Assembly: GCA_036362985.1 (NCBI GenBank)
Contig: JAYGXS010000008.1
Location: forward strand, 6,999,871 to 7,063,870
Source: Ligula intestinalis
Lineage: Eukaryota > Platyhelminthes > Cestoda > Diphyllobothriidea > Diphyllobothriidae
Length of the DNA: 64,000 bases
Direction: 5' to 3'
The position numbers were made by a program, and so were the translations under genes. This document shows positions 51,982 through 63,285 of this stretch, one piece after another (the stretch's first letter is position 1; each line of letters begins with the position of its first letter). The notes under the pieces are model-generated. The model ran no database searches, was not told the origin of the DNA, and worked only from the letters and a program-made list of their open reading frames with translations.

Positions 51982-54900
51982 TATTAAATATTCAGCTGAC
52001 GAATATCTGTGTGTTATCATTTTCCAAGGTACGGTCAAAATGGAGAGGACGATTTTTGGCAAGTTTTTTAATCTACCTTAAAATAAAAGATATAATTTTG
52101 GCTAGAACTGAAGAAAATTCTTATTTGATACTGGAATATTATCCACCATAAATAACTACTTTAAGGCTCTGTTTTAAGAAGTTACTAAAAGGTTTCGTTC
52201 TATCGTACTTAATAACATAGAAAATGTCTTCGAGTATGTCTATATTAAAGAAATTTCCTATGCTATAAGGAAAGACAGGGCGAAACTTACTTCTTATATA
52301 CATTGTGCTGTGGAAGAATTCCAAAATTAGCAAAAAAAGGTAGGATACTAATCCCTTCCAGTACTAGAAACGTTTGTGTCAAGTTGATCAAATGGAACTT
52401 AAGCGAAGTTTAAGGAATCGAATTTATTTTCAGAAACAAAGTGTTAGAAGTTTTAAAAATTATATTTAGCTATTCTGTGAAGTTTTTTGCACAAAATTCA
52501 GTCCGAAAAAAAGTTTCGTCGCGTTTTGTTTAAACCTCACCGCTGACCTTACACATAACTTAACCTTGCCATGGATGTTACCGCGAAGGCAGCCTATAGA
52601 AGGCCTTATTGTATGCAAGTCATGTAGAAATATAGTTTTTGTAAACAGTAGGTTCTGCTCAAGCTTTATTTAGAAACAGAATAGACAGAAAAAAATAAGT
52701 ATTGCAAAAAAATGGTCAAATAAGTGGCCTGTTTTTTCTGTATTCGCACTTTTATTACGGATTTTGGAATAAATCTCCTGAAGCGAAAAATAATCCGTTA
52801 TAAAGAGAAAGGTACGTTCTTTCATTTCCAGTCAAATTTAATCGTTTTTCTTCAGATAAATTAAATAAATTGTCATAAGTTCCCAATTTCCCTGTGAGAT
52901 TACCTTGAAAAAAGTTAATATACGCAGAATTTCGTCAGCTGACTGTCCAGTAAAAGCACTTTTTAAAGAGGTAACCTATTATGGAAACTTTTTTTATTTA
53001 TCTTAGGAATAACACTATGCGAAGTATCAAGCAGACATGTTGTATGCTCGAAAATGTGGTTTGCTGTTTTAAAGCATTTCCACATTGGACCAACATGGCC
53101 ATCTGCATAGAAAATAATACCCAAAAGCTCGTTTTTTCGGTAAATGCTGTTTAGTTATATCTTATTTTAAAGGGTTTGATGGAAACGTCAGATAGACGGG
53201 CAATTAGTCAACCTGTCACCTGTTATACTTGATCTTTTATCTTAACTACAATGCTAATTTCACTGTTTTAGCACTGCCATGATTCGCTATGCTTCATCTC
53301 GTTGGGACATCTTGGCTGTAAATTCCTTCAGCTTTAGCGAATAACAAAGAACTTGGTGAAAACTATTGTTCTTATTCACTTTAAAATCTCCGTTTACCGA
53401 ATGAATAATCGTATAGAACATACTTATCACTGATTTAATTATAATATTCTTATGCATAATTTATCTTTGAAACTTGGAATTTATATTTGTAAGCGTCAGA
53501 AGGCACTATCTATAAAAGCTAAGTGTCGTAAAAAATATTATAACGATGTGCGCAGATAAAATGTACAAATTTTTAGTAATGTCAGCAGAAATTGTCCTTT
53601 TAGGGCAACACTTGGCGATGTTGTGCAGTTAAAAACTCCTACAATGTAAATGGGAGCAGAGTTCAACGTGCCTCCATTTTCAAAAAAAACTTGTGGGCGA
53701 AAAACTGCTTTGGAAATTAGATGGAGGTGTAGAGTAGGCTCATACTATAATAGCTTTTCTTAATGTGATAATGAAATTTTTGTATGGTTTGCTCGTGTTC
53801 GCTAATGTGCATAACATAAAATCCCGCGCACAAATTGCAGTTTACGCAGGGCTCCGACACGGAATTTTGATGAATTTTCGACTTGACTTCAATCACATTT
53901 ACTATGATTGTCATATGCATATCAGCCAATTTACACGCAGAAAAGGCAACTATATATGTAATAAATCGCTCGCAATATTGAGTAGCAGCTACGATAGTAG
54001 AGTAAGACTTATTCTTATGCCTACCCGACCGATGAATATAGTAGCTGCTTGCACAGTTATTCGTTGCAATTTATTTATTAAGGGTACTTCGTGCAAAACG
54101 ACAGTTTCTTTGTATCGACTGACGTGCTATACAGTGCTTAGCACGCATACACAAAAATGGCTAGCATAGGTGAAGTAGTTTATACTCCAGCTCACATTTA
54201 CTGCCCAGTCGTTTGCCAAGGAGAGCTCGCGTGCAGTCATTTCTTGACATCCGCATTCTTCTAGTGCTTAGGTACTGGCCGTCGGTCCTGTAAAGGATGC
54301 TGATCACGTCGAGACGTTCATTACGGTAGGTGTTCCCCAGCAGGGCAACGAATATGAAACTGGGAGTTCGCAAACAGCACACCGTTGGTCACAGCGAATG
54401 GATCATAGAATGTTAAAATTTCCGGGATGAATATAATTCTGCGCTATCATTTAGCCAACATAGCTCTGCTTGAATCATTCAGGAAACGGGGTTTATGTAG
54501 GAGTTTCAGAGGTCCGTCTTGATTTATCATGTCACATGTTATTTTTTTCGGTTGGTTCACTAAGAAAGTTAAAGCATAAATCTCTTTTATTTGGCAGCCG
54601 ATGAAAATGGTGTCAGATGTGTTGTGATGTCGTTGAATATTAAAATTGTTTCTTCCAGGAGAGGCAACTGATCTGGATGACCGTTGAGATGATTGAAAGT
54701 AATACGTACAAAAATATTTAAAACAGTGTTATTCAGCAAAATTACTGGGTCATTATCTCAGAAATTGCGATTACATTTCCGCTCGTAGAGATGAACAGTC
54801 ACCACAATAGAGCATACCTCGGAAATGTGTATACGCTTGCAAGTACGTCCAACAACCTCAAATTATAATGGCTGCAGATCTCAACTGAGCCCAAGTCATG

Positions 54901-55249
54901 CCTTACGCTTTCTCTGAAACGATCGGCTTCACAGTTTTGATTCTTTCCTGTGGGTAGGATAAGGTGTTCAGTTGGTTGGTCAGTTCCAGTTGGAGAAACC
55001 GGTCTTTGGCAGCATCGGAGCCTGTAGAGGACAATTGCGTCGTGCTCGACTCAAAACTTCAGAGGTGCGAGACAATAAAGTAGTTATAATACAGGGACCA
55101 AAATGGTCTTAATGGAGTTCAATAAATTCCTTAGTTTGTGGACCGCATAGATTGGGGGATGTTTCCCCATCTCATTAGTAGTTCCCTGAATGGAAATACC
55201 CAGTGAAGTTTGACCTTCAGTGGTCATCTTGCTATAAAAAGCTGACGTA
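51982..55249. other. AT-rich intergenic, no recognised feature
   Basis: Long AT-rich stretch read on both strands. The 134-codon frame at 53765-54169 shows no domain, signal or repeat relation and is not called. Confidence 0.45.
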
Positions 55250-56952
55250 ATTGCTTTCAAACATCCGGCCAACGACCGAGACCGACAAACGGGTAAAAGC
55301 ACACCTTCTTTTCAATATAGTTAAAGGCATTTACACCCGGGAAACTTATTTCTTTGCTGCCGGTCAGTCCTTTCGTCAACAAATATCTCCACGTACACTT
55401 ACCTCATCCTCCTCCTCTTCAAACTCCCAAAACATAAACCCTAGAGTTCATACAGGAAATATTCAGGCCCGAAATACTCCACCTTAAGCCTACCAAATCA
55501 TCTGTGAAGGATATAATTCCTGCTTTAGCGCAACAAGAACTAGCTAACGAACTGTGCGAACCTCTGTCTATCATCGTCTAAAAGTCTTTTAAAGAAGGCC
55601 ATTGATGATATATTGTGAAACCCAAAATATTTTGTCGAATGCGCAATATGGCTTTCGTAGGGGTAGGTCATGCGTAAAAAACTTGCTTCATACGATTCAA
55701 AGCTGGAAAAGGGCAATTGATGCTAAAGAAACCCTACATGCGGCCTACATTGATTTCCGGAAGGCCTTCAACAGTGTTCCACACCCACGTTTCCTGCACA
55801 ATTCGAGAGTGATGGGTATTGGAGGCAGACTTCTTACGTGGATTGAGAATTTCCTCACTGTTCTTTCCCAAACTGTGTGCAGGATGACAACAATCAAGGC
55901 CGACAGTCATCGAGAGTGTAGTCCCTCAAGGTTGTGTACAGGAATTGGACCGCGAGTGTGCCATGTTTGCAGATGGTAAAAAAATATGGAAGGTCATCAA
56001 GTGTGCTGCCGATGAAGATAACTTCCAGGAAAGTCTTTGTTGATTAAACGATTGGTCGCATAAATGACTGTTGTTCTTCAATTCGAACAAATGTACTCTG
56101 CTGCGTCTGGGAAATCGAAATCAGGTCCCTGATGCGCGACCCTACAACTTGAATGGAATATCACTCCAAGAAGCAGAAATATAGAAAGATCTCGGCATCT
56201 GGAAAACAGACAACCTCAAACCTTCTACACAACGTTATAAGGCGGCTAAAACTGCAACTTAAATGTTGTACGCCATCAAGCGGGCATTCACGGTTTTTTG
56301 ATGAAGACTGTTTCTCGAAAATCTTTGGTATCTTCATAAGGCCACATCTTGAATACGCGATTCAAGCCCAGTGACCGTGGATGCGGCAGGATTATAAAGT
56401 ATTTTAAAGGGTTCAGCGGCGAACCACAAAATTAGTAAAAGGACAAGGTTCACTACCATATGAGATACGCCTAAATAACCTTAATCTCTACTTTCTGAGT
56501 TACAGGCAGTTACGTGGAGATTTGACACAATCCTTCCGTATCGTGCGTGGCTTGGACTGCACTCTCATGTGTAACGACTTTTTCCAACTCGCCACTACAG
56601 CTAGTCTCCGAGGACATCCCTACAAACTGTATGCGCCCCAAGGACGATTGGATGTGAGGAAGCATTTTTTTCTCTTATCGGGTCATGGGCCCGTGGAATA
56701 ACTTTCCCGAGGCGATTGTTATGTCCATATCTGTGGAGATTTTTAAACACCGACTTGATATGCACATGCTTCAGCAGAAGGTAACTATGTGACAAATTAA
56801 CCTTAAACACCACTGAATCATGTGACGGTCTATATTTTACTGACTGAAAACATGAAAAAACACTGTTTATATTTCTTGAGATTTTAATGTGACAAATAGG
56901 GAGGTCAAAGGCGCAAGCCTATTTTTCCCTCAAGTATACTGACTGACTGAAG
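55250..56952 (+). pseudogene. CR1-like LINE relic (third family)
   Basis: Frames give LSNAQYGFRRGRSCVKNLLH and AYIDFRKAFNSVPHPRFL (RT motifs), then MFADGKKIWKV with the second Asp of FADD replaced by Gly, then IFGIFIRPHLEYAIQAQ, VQRRTTKLVKGQGSLPYE and FLSYRQLRGDL. The 3' end GAGGTCAAAGGCGCAAGCC...AGTATACTGACTGACTGA resembles other CR1 ends with a short tandem. It has many stops and shifts. It precedes the PLE at 56954. Confidence 0.75.
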
Positions 56953-57189
56953 GCTAACTATGGAAGTGGGCATTTGTCACACCGACGTTTAAAGGAGTTT
57001 CACGATTTGATTGCGAAAATAACCAACCTGTCAGTCCAACTTGCATCACTTGTAAAACAATGTAGAGCATTATCAAGAGGCATTTAATGGGATTTTGTCG
57101 GGAATACATAGAGAGGTCTTTTGAAAGTTCGTATTGATAATAACCACTCATCCGAAAATTTTCAGTAGGTCGAATTTTGACCCGTTCAA

Positions 57190-57535
57190 ACATTTTCTGA
57201 ATGGTCGAGAATATTCGAGGCCCAGGTAACTGGATAGAAGAGGTTAAGTCGTTCTCTGGGACCAGGAGTGTATTTGTCCGACGTTTCGAACTCTCCCGCG
57301 AGCTCATTGTCAAGGAATGAAAAAACGTACAACTCAGAGTATAATTAAGTCGATTTCGCTGAGATTGACCTCTGCCCTCGATCTGTTCGCGCAACGCGAG
57401 GTATGCCTCAGGAAGCTTGACATGCCTGTTAATTGAGCCTGCGCCTGAATGCCAGGCTTCCTGCAGCAGGCGTGAAGTTCGGTCGTCTGACCGACCCAGT
57501 ATTCGCACGCGTTCGAAGTCGAAGCTGTTCCCTGG
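57190..57535 (-). repeat. PLE terminal repeat, 3' copy (pLTR)
   Basis: Direct repeat of 59655-60003. It holds the GIY-YIG C-terminus (SINRHVKLPEAYLALREQ) and the complement of TTGACAATGAGCTCGCGGGAGAGTTCGAAACGTCGGACAAATAC at 57266-57312. Confidence 0.75.
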
Positions 57536-57919
57536 CTTGGATGCGTGGGCGGCCACCAGGGAATTCTTGTCGCTCCGTGGCATGGCGAGGTCATGCTGGT
57601 GCATCCTCGTGAGGACCCGTTTGCCGGTTTCACCAACATAATTGGCTTGACCACAAAGGCAGTCATTACGGTAAATGACACCGGACTTATCATTAACGGT
57701 TACTGAGTCCTTGGGCCGCATAAGTTGCCTGCGGATTGTTGCTTCCGGTCTGTGAGCAACGCCAATCCCAAATTCACTCACCAGTCGAGCGAATTCTTCA
57801 GAAACACCAGCAATATACGGTATTGCTCGCCAGCGTTTCGGTTCTGGTTGTCCTGTTGGTTTTCTTCGTTTGGCTCCTAGCCTGCATTTTTCGACAAAGG
57901 CGCCAGGATAGCCATTCAT
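57320..57919 (-). CDS. PLE GIY-YIG endonuclease domain (family P1)
   Basis: C-terminal domain of the PLE protein, which in known PLEs nicks DNA for target-primed reverse transcription. The minus strand, opening at about 57919, has GVAHRPEATIRRQLM, then SGVIYRNDCLCGQANYVGETG (GIY-YIG core, with G-V-I-Y and Y-V-G-E retained, and the CxC linker), then TRMHQHDLA, LVAAHASKPGNSFDFE and RLLQEAWHSGAGSINRH. The frame stays open beyond the domain through the terminal region to 56954, 321 codons in all. It follows the RT after one frameshift. Confidence 0.85.
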
Positions 57920-58003
57920 TATGAAGAGTTTCTTGAGATTATGGACCTCGGCCTTCTTGTCGGCTGGTTCGCTGCATTGAGTTTCTACACGACGATAGAG
58001 CGT

Positions 58004-58990
58004 TCACACACAGCTGCGCTTTTGCGAGACGGGATGGTTGCTGAGGTACTTCAGGATGCGAGAGGTATTCGTCACCTTCCTGCAAACTGTTGCTTTGAGT
58101 TCCCCACCATCTTTTCTGCACACCAGCACGTCGAGGAACGGCAATTGGCTATCTTTTTCTTCCGCCATCGTGAACTGGATGCCAGGGAAGATCGAGTTCA
58201 GATTGTCTGTGAAATCCTCAATCCTTTCTCGATGAACGATGACAAACGTGTCATCAACATACCGAACCCACAATCGTGGTCGATAATGTTCGAAAGCCAT
58301 TGCTTCCAGTCGTTGTAGTACTGCTTCGACGATCAGGCCAGATAACGGTGACCCCATTGTTGTACCTTTATCTTGTTCATACACCGTTCCACTGAAGGTG
58401 AAAAAAGTGCTCAAACAGTGTTTAAGGAGTCCAATAAGATGCTCTATTTTGAGCTTTGAGTCCGTCTCGTTGTACTTCTCTTCTAACAGGGTTTGGATGG
58501 TCTCAACCGCAAGATGTTGTGGTATTGAGGTGAAAAGTGAGGTCACATCGAAAGATACCATCACTTCGTTAGATGTTAGTTGGACAACATGTAGCTTTTG
58601 GATGAATTGTTCAACTGAGCTGATGGTCATTGCAGAGCCCTGGGTTAGAAATTTAAGGCGTGGAAACAACCACTTGGCTAGACCAAATGTAAGGGTGCCT
58701 CTGAGGGAAATGATCGGTCGTAGAAGGATTCCTGGTTTGTGAACCTTGGGGAGGCCATAGAATCTTGGTAGCGCGACATCCTTTGGTTTTCTCTTTTGCC
58801 AGTCAAACTTTGTTATGGTTTTTGACTTCCGAAGGCTCGTCAGATCCTTGTTTATGCCGTTTATTAGCATCTTCATCGCGTCATCTTCCCGAGGTACGAA
58901 GGCAATCCTATCGCCTAAAAAGGTCTCGACTTTGTTGACGTAGTCCTTCTTGTTTAGAATGACCGTCGATCGCCCATTTTCGGCTGGTAG
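58004..58990 (-). CDS. PLE reverse transcriptase (family P1)
   Basis: Polymerase of the Penelope-like element. The minus strand has KNIVILPAENGRSTVILNKK, FYGLPKVHKPGILLRPIIS, MVSFDVTSLFTSIPQHLAVE, TTMGSPLSGLIVEAVLQRLE and the active site LWVRYVDDTFVIVHRERIED, then QLPFLDVLVCRKDGG. These are the conserved RT blocks of PLEs. The open frame is 290 codons from the Met at 58876, but homology extends upstream to about 58990 without a start. The end near 58004 is an apparent frameshift before GIY-YIG. A palm-active YVDD is intact. Confidence 0.87.
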   Translation of the reverse strand, partial: LPAENGRSTVILNKKDYVNKVETFLGDRIAFVPREDDAMKMLINGINKDLTSLRKSKTITKFDWQKRKPKDVALPRFYGLPKVHKPGILLRPIISLRGTLTFGLAKWLFPRLKFLTQGSAMTISSVEQFIQKLHVVQLTSNEVMVSFDVTSLFTSIPQHLAVETIQTLLEEKYNETDSKLKIEHLIGLLKHCLSTFFTFSGTVYEQDKGTTMGSPLSGLIVEAVLQRLEAMAFEHYRPRLWVRYVDDTFVIVHRERIEDFTDNLNSIFPGIQFTMAEEKDSQLPFLDVLVCRKDGGELKATVCRKVTNTSRILKYLSNHPVSQKRSCV

Positions 58991-59149
58991 TATGACAATG
59001 TTTTTGTTGGTCTTTAGTGTCTGTAGTGAGCGTCTTGTGTTTTTTGTGGGACATCAGTCTGGAGGATATTCACTGTCTTAGGAGATTTCGGCTTTCTCCT
59101 GGAATTGGAGCCTCACGACTGATGGATTCTGCATCCGCAATGAAGTCGA

Positions 59150-59494
59150 CCAGATCGGCATCCATGGTATTGAAGCAAGCGTCATAGCCCAGGACTCTTG
59201 TCTGCTCTGCTGTCAGTTGTTTGGAGGATAGATTGTGTACGATATTAGTTGGCAGAGGTTGGCATTCTTTTCGCTCAATGTGGCAAATTTCTACGTCAGT
59301 TTGGCATCATGTGCATCGCGAATGCGTCTGGCGTTGAAAGATGTTGTATGATGAAAATCATTTGTCAGCACTTCTCCGAGGATTGTTGAGCATTTGGCTT
59401 GTTCCTCTTCGATTGCTGCTTTGTACTTGCACAAACGTAGGTGACAGTCCCCGATATGCACCCGAATCATTCTGCGTACGTTTTGCAGGGCCAT
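59150..59494 (-). pseudogene. PLE N-terminal region (family P1), partly broken
   Basis: The minus-strand frame 59494-59291 opens MALQNVRRMIRVHIGD with a charged helix (CKYKAAIEEEQAKC). Beyond it, in shifted frame, come IVHNLSSKQLTAEQTRVLG and DLVDFIADAES, the segment that precedes RT in PLEs. Stops and shifts separate it from the RT. Confidence 0.6.
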
Positions 59495-59654
59495 TCGTTG
59501 ACCTAGCTCAGTGTTGACAGGAGATTTGTAGCCGAGGCAGAGAGTTTGAGTCCAAGCATCTATGCGGGAACCTCAGTTGAGCGTACGTGGAGACTTGTCG
59601 ACAGGAAAAGGATTCCCAACGACGTGCTGATTTAAGTGCTTCGCGCCCGAACAT

Positions 59655-60003
59655 ATTCTGAATGGTCGAGAATATGTGAGGCCCAAGTAACTGGATAGAA
59701 GACGTTAAGTCATTCTCTGGGACTAAGAGTGTATTTGTCCGACATGTCGAGCTCTCCCGCGAGCTCATTGTCAAGGAATGAAAAAAATATACAGCTCAAA
59801 GTGTAATTGAGTCAGTTTCGCTGAGATTGACCTCCGCCCTTGACTTCTGCCCTCTATCTACTCGCGCAACTCGAGGTAGGCCTCAGGAAGCTCGAAATGC
59901 CTGTTAATTGAGCCCGCGCATGAATGCCAGGCTTCCTGCAGCAGGTGTGAAGTTCGGCCATCTGACCGACCCAGTATTCGCACGTTTTCAAAGTCGAAGC
60001 TGT
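59655..60003 (-). repeat. PLE terminal repeat, 5' copy (pLTR)
   Basis: Same unit as 57190-57535. The minus frame at 59858-60064 gives FDFENVRILGRSDGR, HLLQEAWHSCAGSINRH and LPEAYLELRE. It carries the hammerhead-like terminus at 59734-59781, with GAAAC altered to GACAT (complement ATGTCG). Confidence 0.75.
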
Positions 60004-60225
60004 GCCCTAGCTTTTTCTTTATATCAAGACCGAAAGGAGTGGTTTTAACATGGTAATTGGTCAATACTCATCCTTTACTCAATCAATAACAATTTGTATT
60101 AGTCAGTTTTATTCTCTCTTGATACTTTTTACATACGTTAAGCAGACTAAAACAATTACCAGCGGCTGTCACTCATTTTATACAGTTTACTTTCCGCGCG
60201 TTAAGCACGCATTATCTATTCCTTA

Positions 60226-61140
60226 ATGTCGCATTATGCTTCTTACCATGACTTCCGTAATAAGCTGGGGCAGGCGGCTTCCGAAATTTGGTGGCCCCAT
60301 GATGAATCGCTACACAAAATGCTATGTGATGTCAAGCATGTCTTTCCTCCTAGACGCTTTTGCCTCACGGGTGCTCTTTACTCGCGCGAGAACTGGGCAA
60401 GGGCCGCAGATAAGGGCTACCCAAATGATATCATGCTTTTGACTTCAAGAGGGCCTTTGATAGCGTTCCTCACATGCTTCTTTTACGTAAGATTTTGGAC
60501 GTGTGGGATTCAAGAAAAATGTTAAAATGGATCAAAAGTTTCTTGTATCTCAGAAGACAGAAGGTCGTTGTTGAAAACGCAAGCTCGGAATGGTGAAGTT
60601 TGGTCCCAGCAAAGCACTTTGAAAAGGCAGTCCACATGGCAGCTACTAAGCTGCACTGGATAGAACTTGCCTTCAGAACATTCTAACTTTGTCTCAATAT
60701 TCGCCGCCTTCCTAAGACCACATCTAGACGACGAAATGCAAGTTTGCACATCGTGGATAAAGAATGATGTGCACTTTTTCGAACAGGCGCAACAGAGTGC
60801 GAAGGGGATTATCGATGGTCTATAAGGCTTCCTGTACCAGGACATTTTTATAGGGCTTGACTTATTAACCTTGTCTAACAGGCACTTACAGCGTAGCCTG
60901 CTCTTGAAATTTTAGATTGTCCGCGATCATCGTTTCTCTATGAGACGCGAGGAATCCTCCGACGTAGAGGGCAAAAATCACCTGCGTGGCTATCTCTACA
61001 AGGTCACAAAGGAATGCAATCAAGTAGAACTCAGAAACTTTTTTCTCAGCCAACGCGTAGTAAGAATTTATAACGCGCTAACAACCGAGACGGTTACCAA
61101 GGACACAAAGGCTGCTTTCAAAAGAAGATAATCCCACTTC
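60226..61140 (+). pseudogene. CR1-like LINE relic (fourth group)
   Basis: Frames give HVFPPRRFCLTGALYSRENW (from an ...GFRRGRSCLTNLL... motif), FDFKRAFDSVPH in shifted frame at 60436-60475 (TTTGACTTCAAGAGGGCCTTTGATAGCGTTCC), LDVGIQEKMLKWIKSFL, and a late LFSQ...RIYNALTTETV segment. No RT active site is left; there are many stops and at least three shifts. Confidence 0.65.
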
Positions 61141-63285
61141 TGTCTGACAACGGTGACATTTTAACGGCCTTCTTAAATTATATCGACGTTTCATCGCCCT
61201 CTTCTCTCAATTAACTTTGCTTCTCACTAGCATTTGCCGCAGGAGAAACTGCAAGTTGCACGCCGCACGTATGTAAATAAAGAGAATTCCTACTTATCTT
61301 TCCTCTTGAGCTGGATATGTTAATTGCACTGCTCCGAGATAGAGGCATATACGGAGACAAAAGGAAGGTAATTGAAGTGAATGGAAACTGATATAAACCA
61401 ATGAAACAGGTTTATTGTTTGTTAATTGAAATCTTGCCTAAAAAGGCTAATTTTAATTGGGAGCTTTATGAAAGTACTATAGCGGCGGTCGCAAATAACT
61501 GGCGAAAACGAACTAAAGTTTAAAGTGAATAAGATCAAGTACATCAACTAAGCATATGCAATCATTTAAAATGAAGTATACTAGGAAAGTGTAGTCATCT
61601 CTATCTCAAACAAACAATTATCGTCCAAAATAATAGTCAGCCAACCAATTTAAAATTCGAATTCACCTTTTCGAATTGTAGGTACAATTACATATCCTGT
61701 GCCTATTCGTAAGTTTTTAAGTATAATTGCGAATTGCAATATGTGTCTGGTAAATGGTCGTTCAACTGCTAAGCCAAGGCTGGGATGGCTCATAGTAGGC
61801 ATAGGTAACACTATCCTATAAATGGCAGTACAGCCATGCGTCAATGAAAATGCACGTTAAGGTAAGATAATGCATTAGGCATTTGAAGCGGTCATTCTTA
61901 AATAGCAGTTTTCTTGTCCATCCATCTTCGCCCTTGTCCAGTTACCGACGCTTATTGTTTGGGCACATGTTTCGTCTATCTTGCATAGTGGTTTTAATCT
62001 AGCATAGGACTCATTTACGGTAGGTTTCGTGGTTGTTCAAGCAAAGAATTGGTAATAGGCTCTGACCCGCCAAAGGGTTGTTTGCAAGACTATTTTATAT
62101 TGCAAGGTAGTGTAGGTCAGGTACTTGTGGTGAAATGGCCTCTTATCAAACAAAGAGTAAGCTTCCAGAACACTCAAACCTGTGGATGCCTCTTTGGGCA
62201 TTATAAGAACAGTGGGCCTATTCCCCTAGGCCCTTTGCTCTTAGACTAAGACCAGTATATATCCCTTCACGTAGGACATTCCCATCAGGGTTAGTTATCA
62301 TCAGCCAGTCAACCTCAAGTGTTTTATCACCCGACTGAGAAAAATCTGTTCGTATGAACACCCTCTAAACGTTTAAATGGTGGTTTCGTTTGACCGGGTA
62401 TAGCTCATGAGGCTGAAGACACAGACGAGGTTTCGGTTTAAGCAGAAGAATTTCTAAATTATCCGATGTTTGGTTGTGCGCGCACCCAGAGGGAATTTTC
62501 CTCCGAGCTTTTAAAAATCATGCTTCGAGTTCTAAAATATCTTGGCAAACACGTCAGATTAGAGAGATTATGTGAATGTGAATGATAATTCTTCGAAGAG
62601 TCCTTTTGATTTATCAGATTAGTCAAGACAATCCGAATACTGTCTTCGTTTAACTATTAGCGAAACTGCCGTCTGAACAATTAAAATATGTTTTATGATG
62701 ACTTATATTAATCCCTACTAAGAAATGCTTTTCTTTCTCAAATTTATAGTTGTTTCGCTAGTAATAACAAAAAGCAACAACATATTTTACAAGAATTACA
62801 TATTTCTTGTACCATATGTGTATAATAGAGTCTTCTACCCTTACTTTTTGAATACGCCGTTTTCCTTCAACTTTTCAGCAGCCCTAACTTGAAGAAAAAT
62901 TTGGTATGTTAATGTTTCAGCATAGTTCGAGATCTGGTTAATGTAGGTACATAACTAATTATGTTGTCATTTTCTTCAGACATTGTTTTAATGCTCCGCA
63001 ATTGGCAAAATAATTCCTCGCAGAGAAACCTAGCACTAGAAGCTAGAGTACATTGTACCATATGTGTAGATATTGATACCCATATCCAGTAAGTGCCGAT
63101 TCCACCAGTTAAATGGATGTTGAATAAGTACCACATTTCTGGCGAAAACTGGGAGGTTGAACGTTACGTGCAAATATTTCGCTCTCCATAATACGTATGC
63201 TTTCGTGGCTTGCTTACTCCGAATACCCATTTTCTGTAATATCCAAATGACGGGCATTTATCCTAAAGACAGCCAACGTTTATTT
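61141..63285. other. AT-rich intergenic, no recognised feature
   Basis: No domain or repeat found. A TTATCATCAGCCAGTCAAC block at 62294-62312 is the complement of the SINE hammerhead-like CTGATGA segment, without its stem. Confidence 0.4.

Larger units (their letters stand above)
56954..60003 (-). mobile_element. Penelope-like element (family P1) with direct terminal repeats
   Basis: On the minus strand, order from 60003 downward: a first terminal unit (60003-59655), a protein region including a Lys/Glu-rich segment and SSKQLTAEQTRVLGYDACFN (59494-59150), the RT (58990-58004), the GIY-YIG domain (57919-57360) and a second terminal unit (57535-57190). The two units are about 85% similar by eye and include the end of the GIY-YIG domain and the hammerhead-like terminus. 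Repeats of this kind are typical of PLE tandem copies (pLTRs). One frameshift lies between RT and GIY-YIG, and others lie upstream. RT and GIY-YIG motifs are intact. Confidence 0.82.

Noticed and set aside
53765..54169. 134-codon plus-strand frame
   Set aside because: AT-rich region, no motif or signal peptide, and no repeat or splice support.
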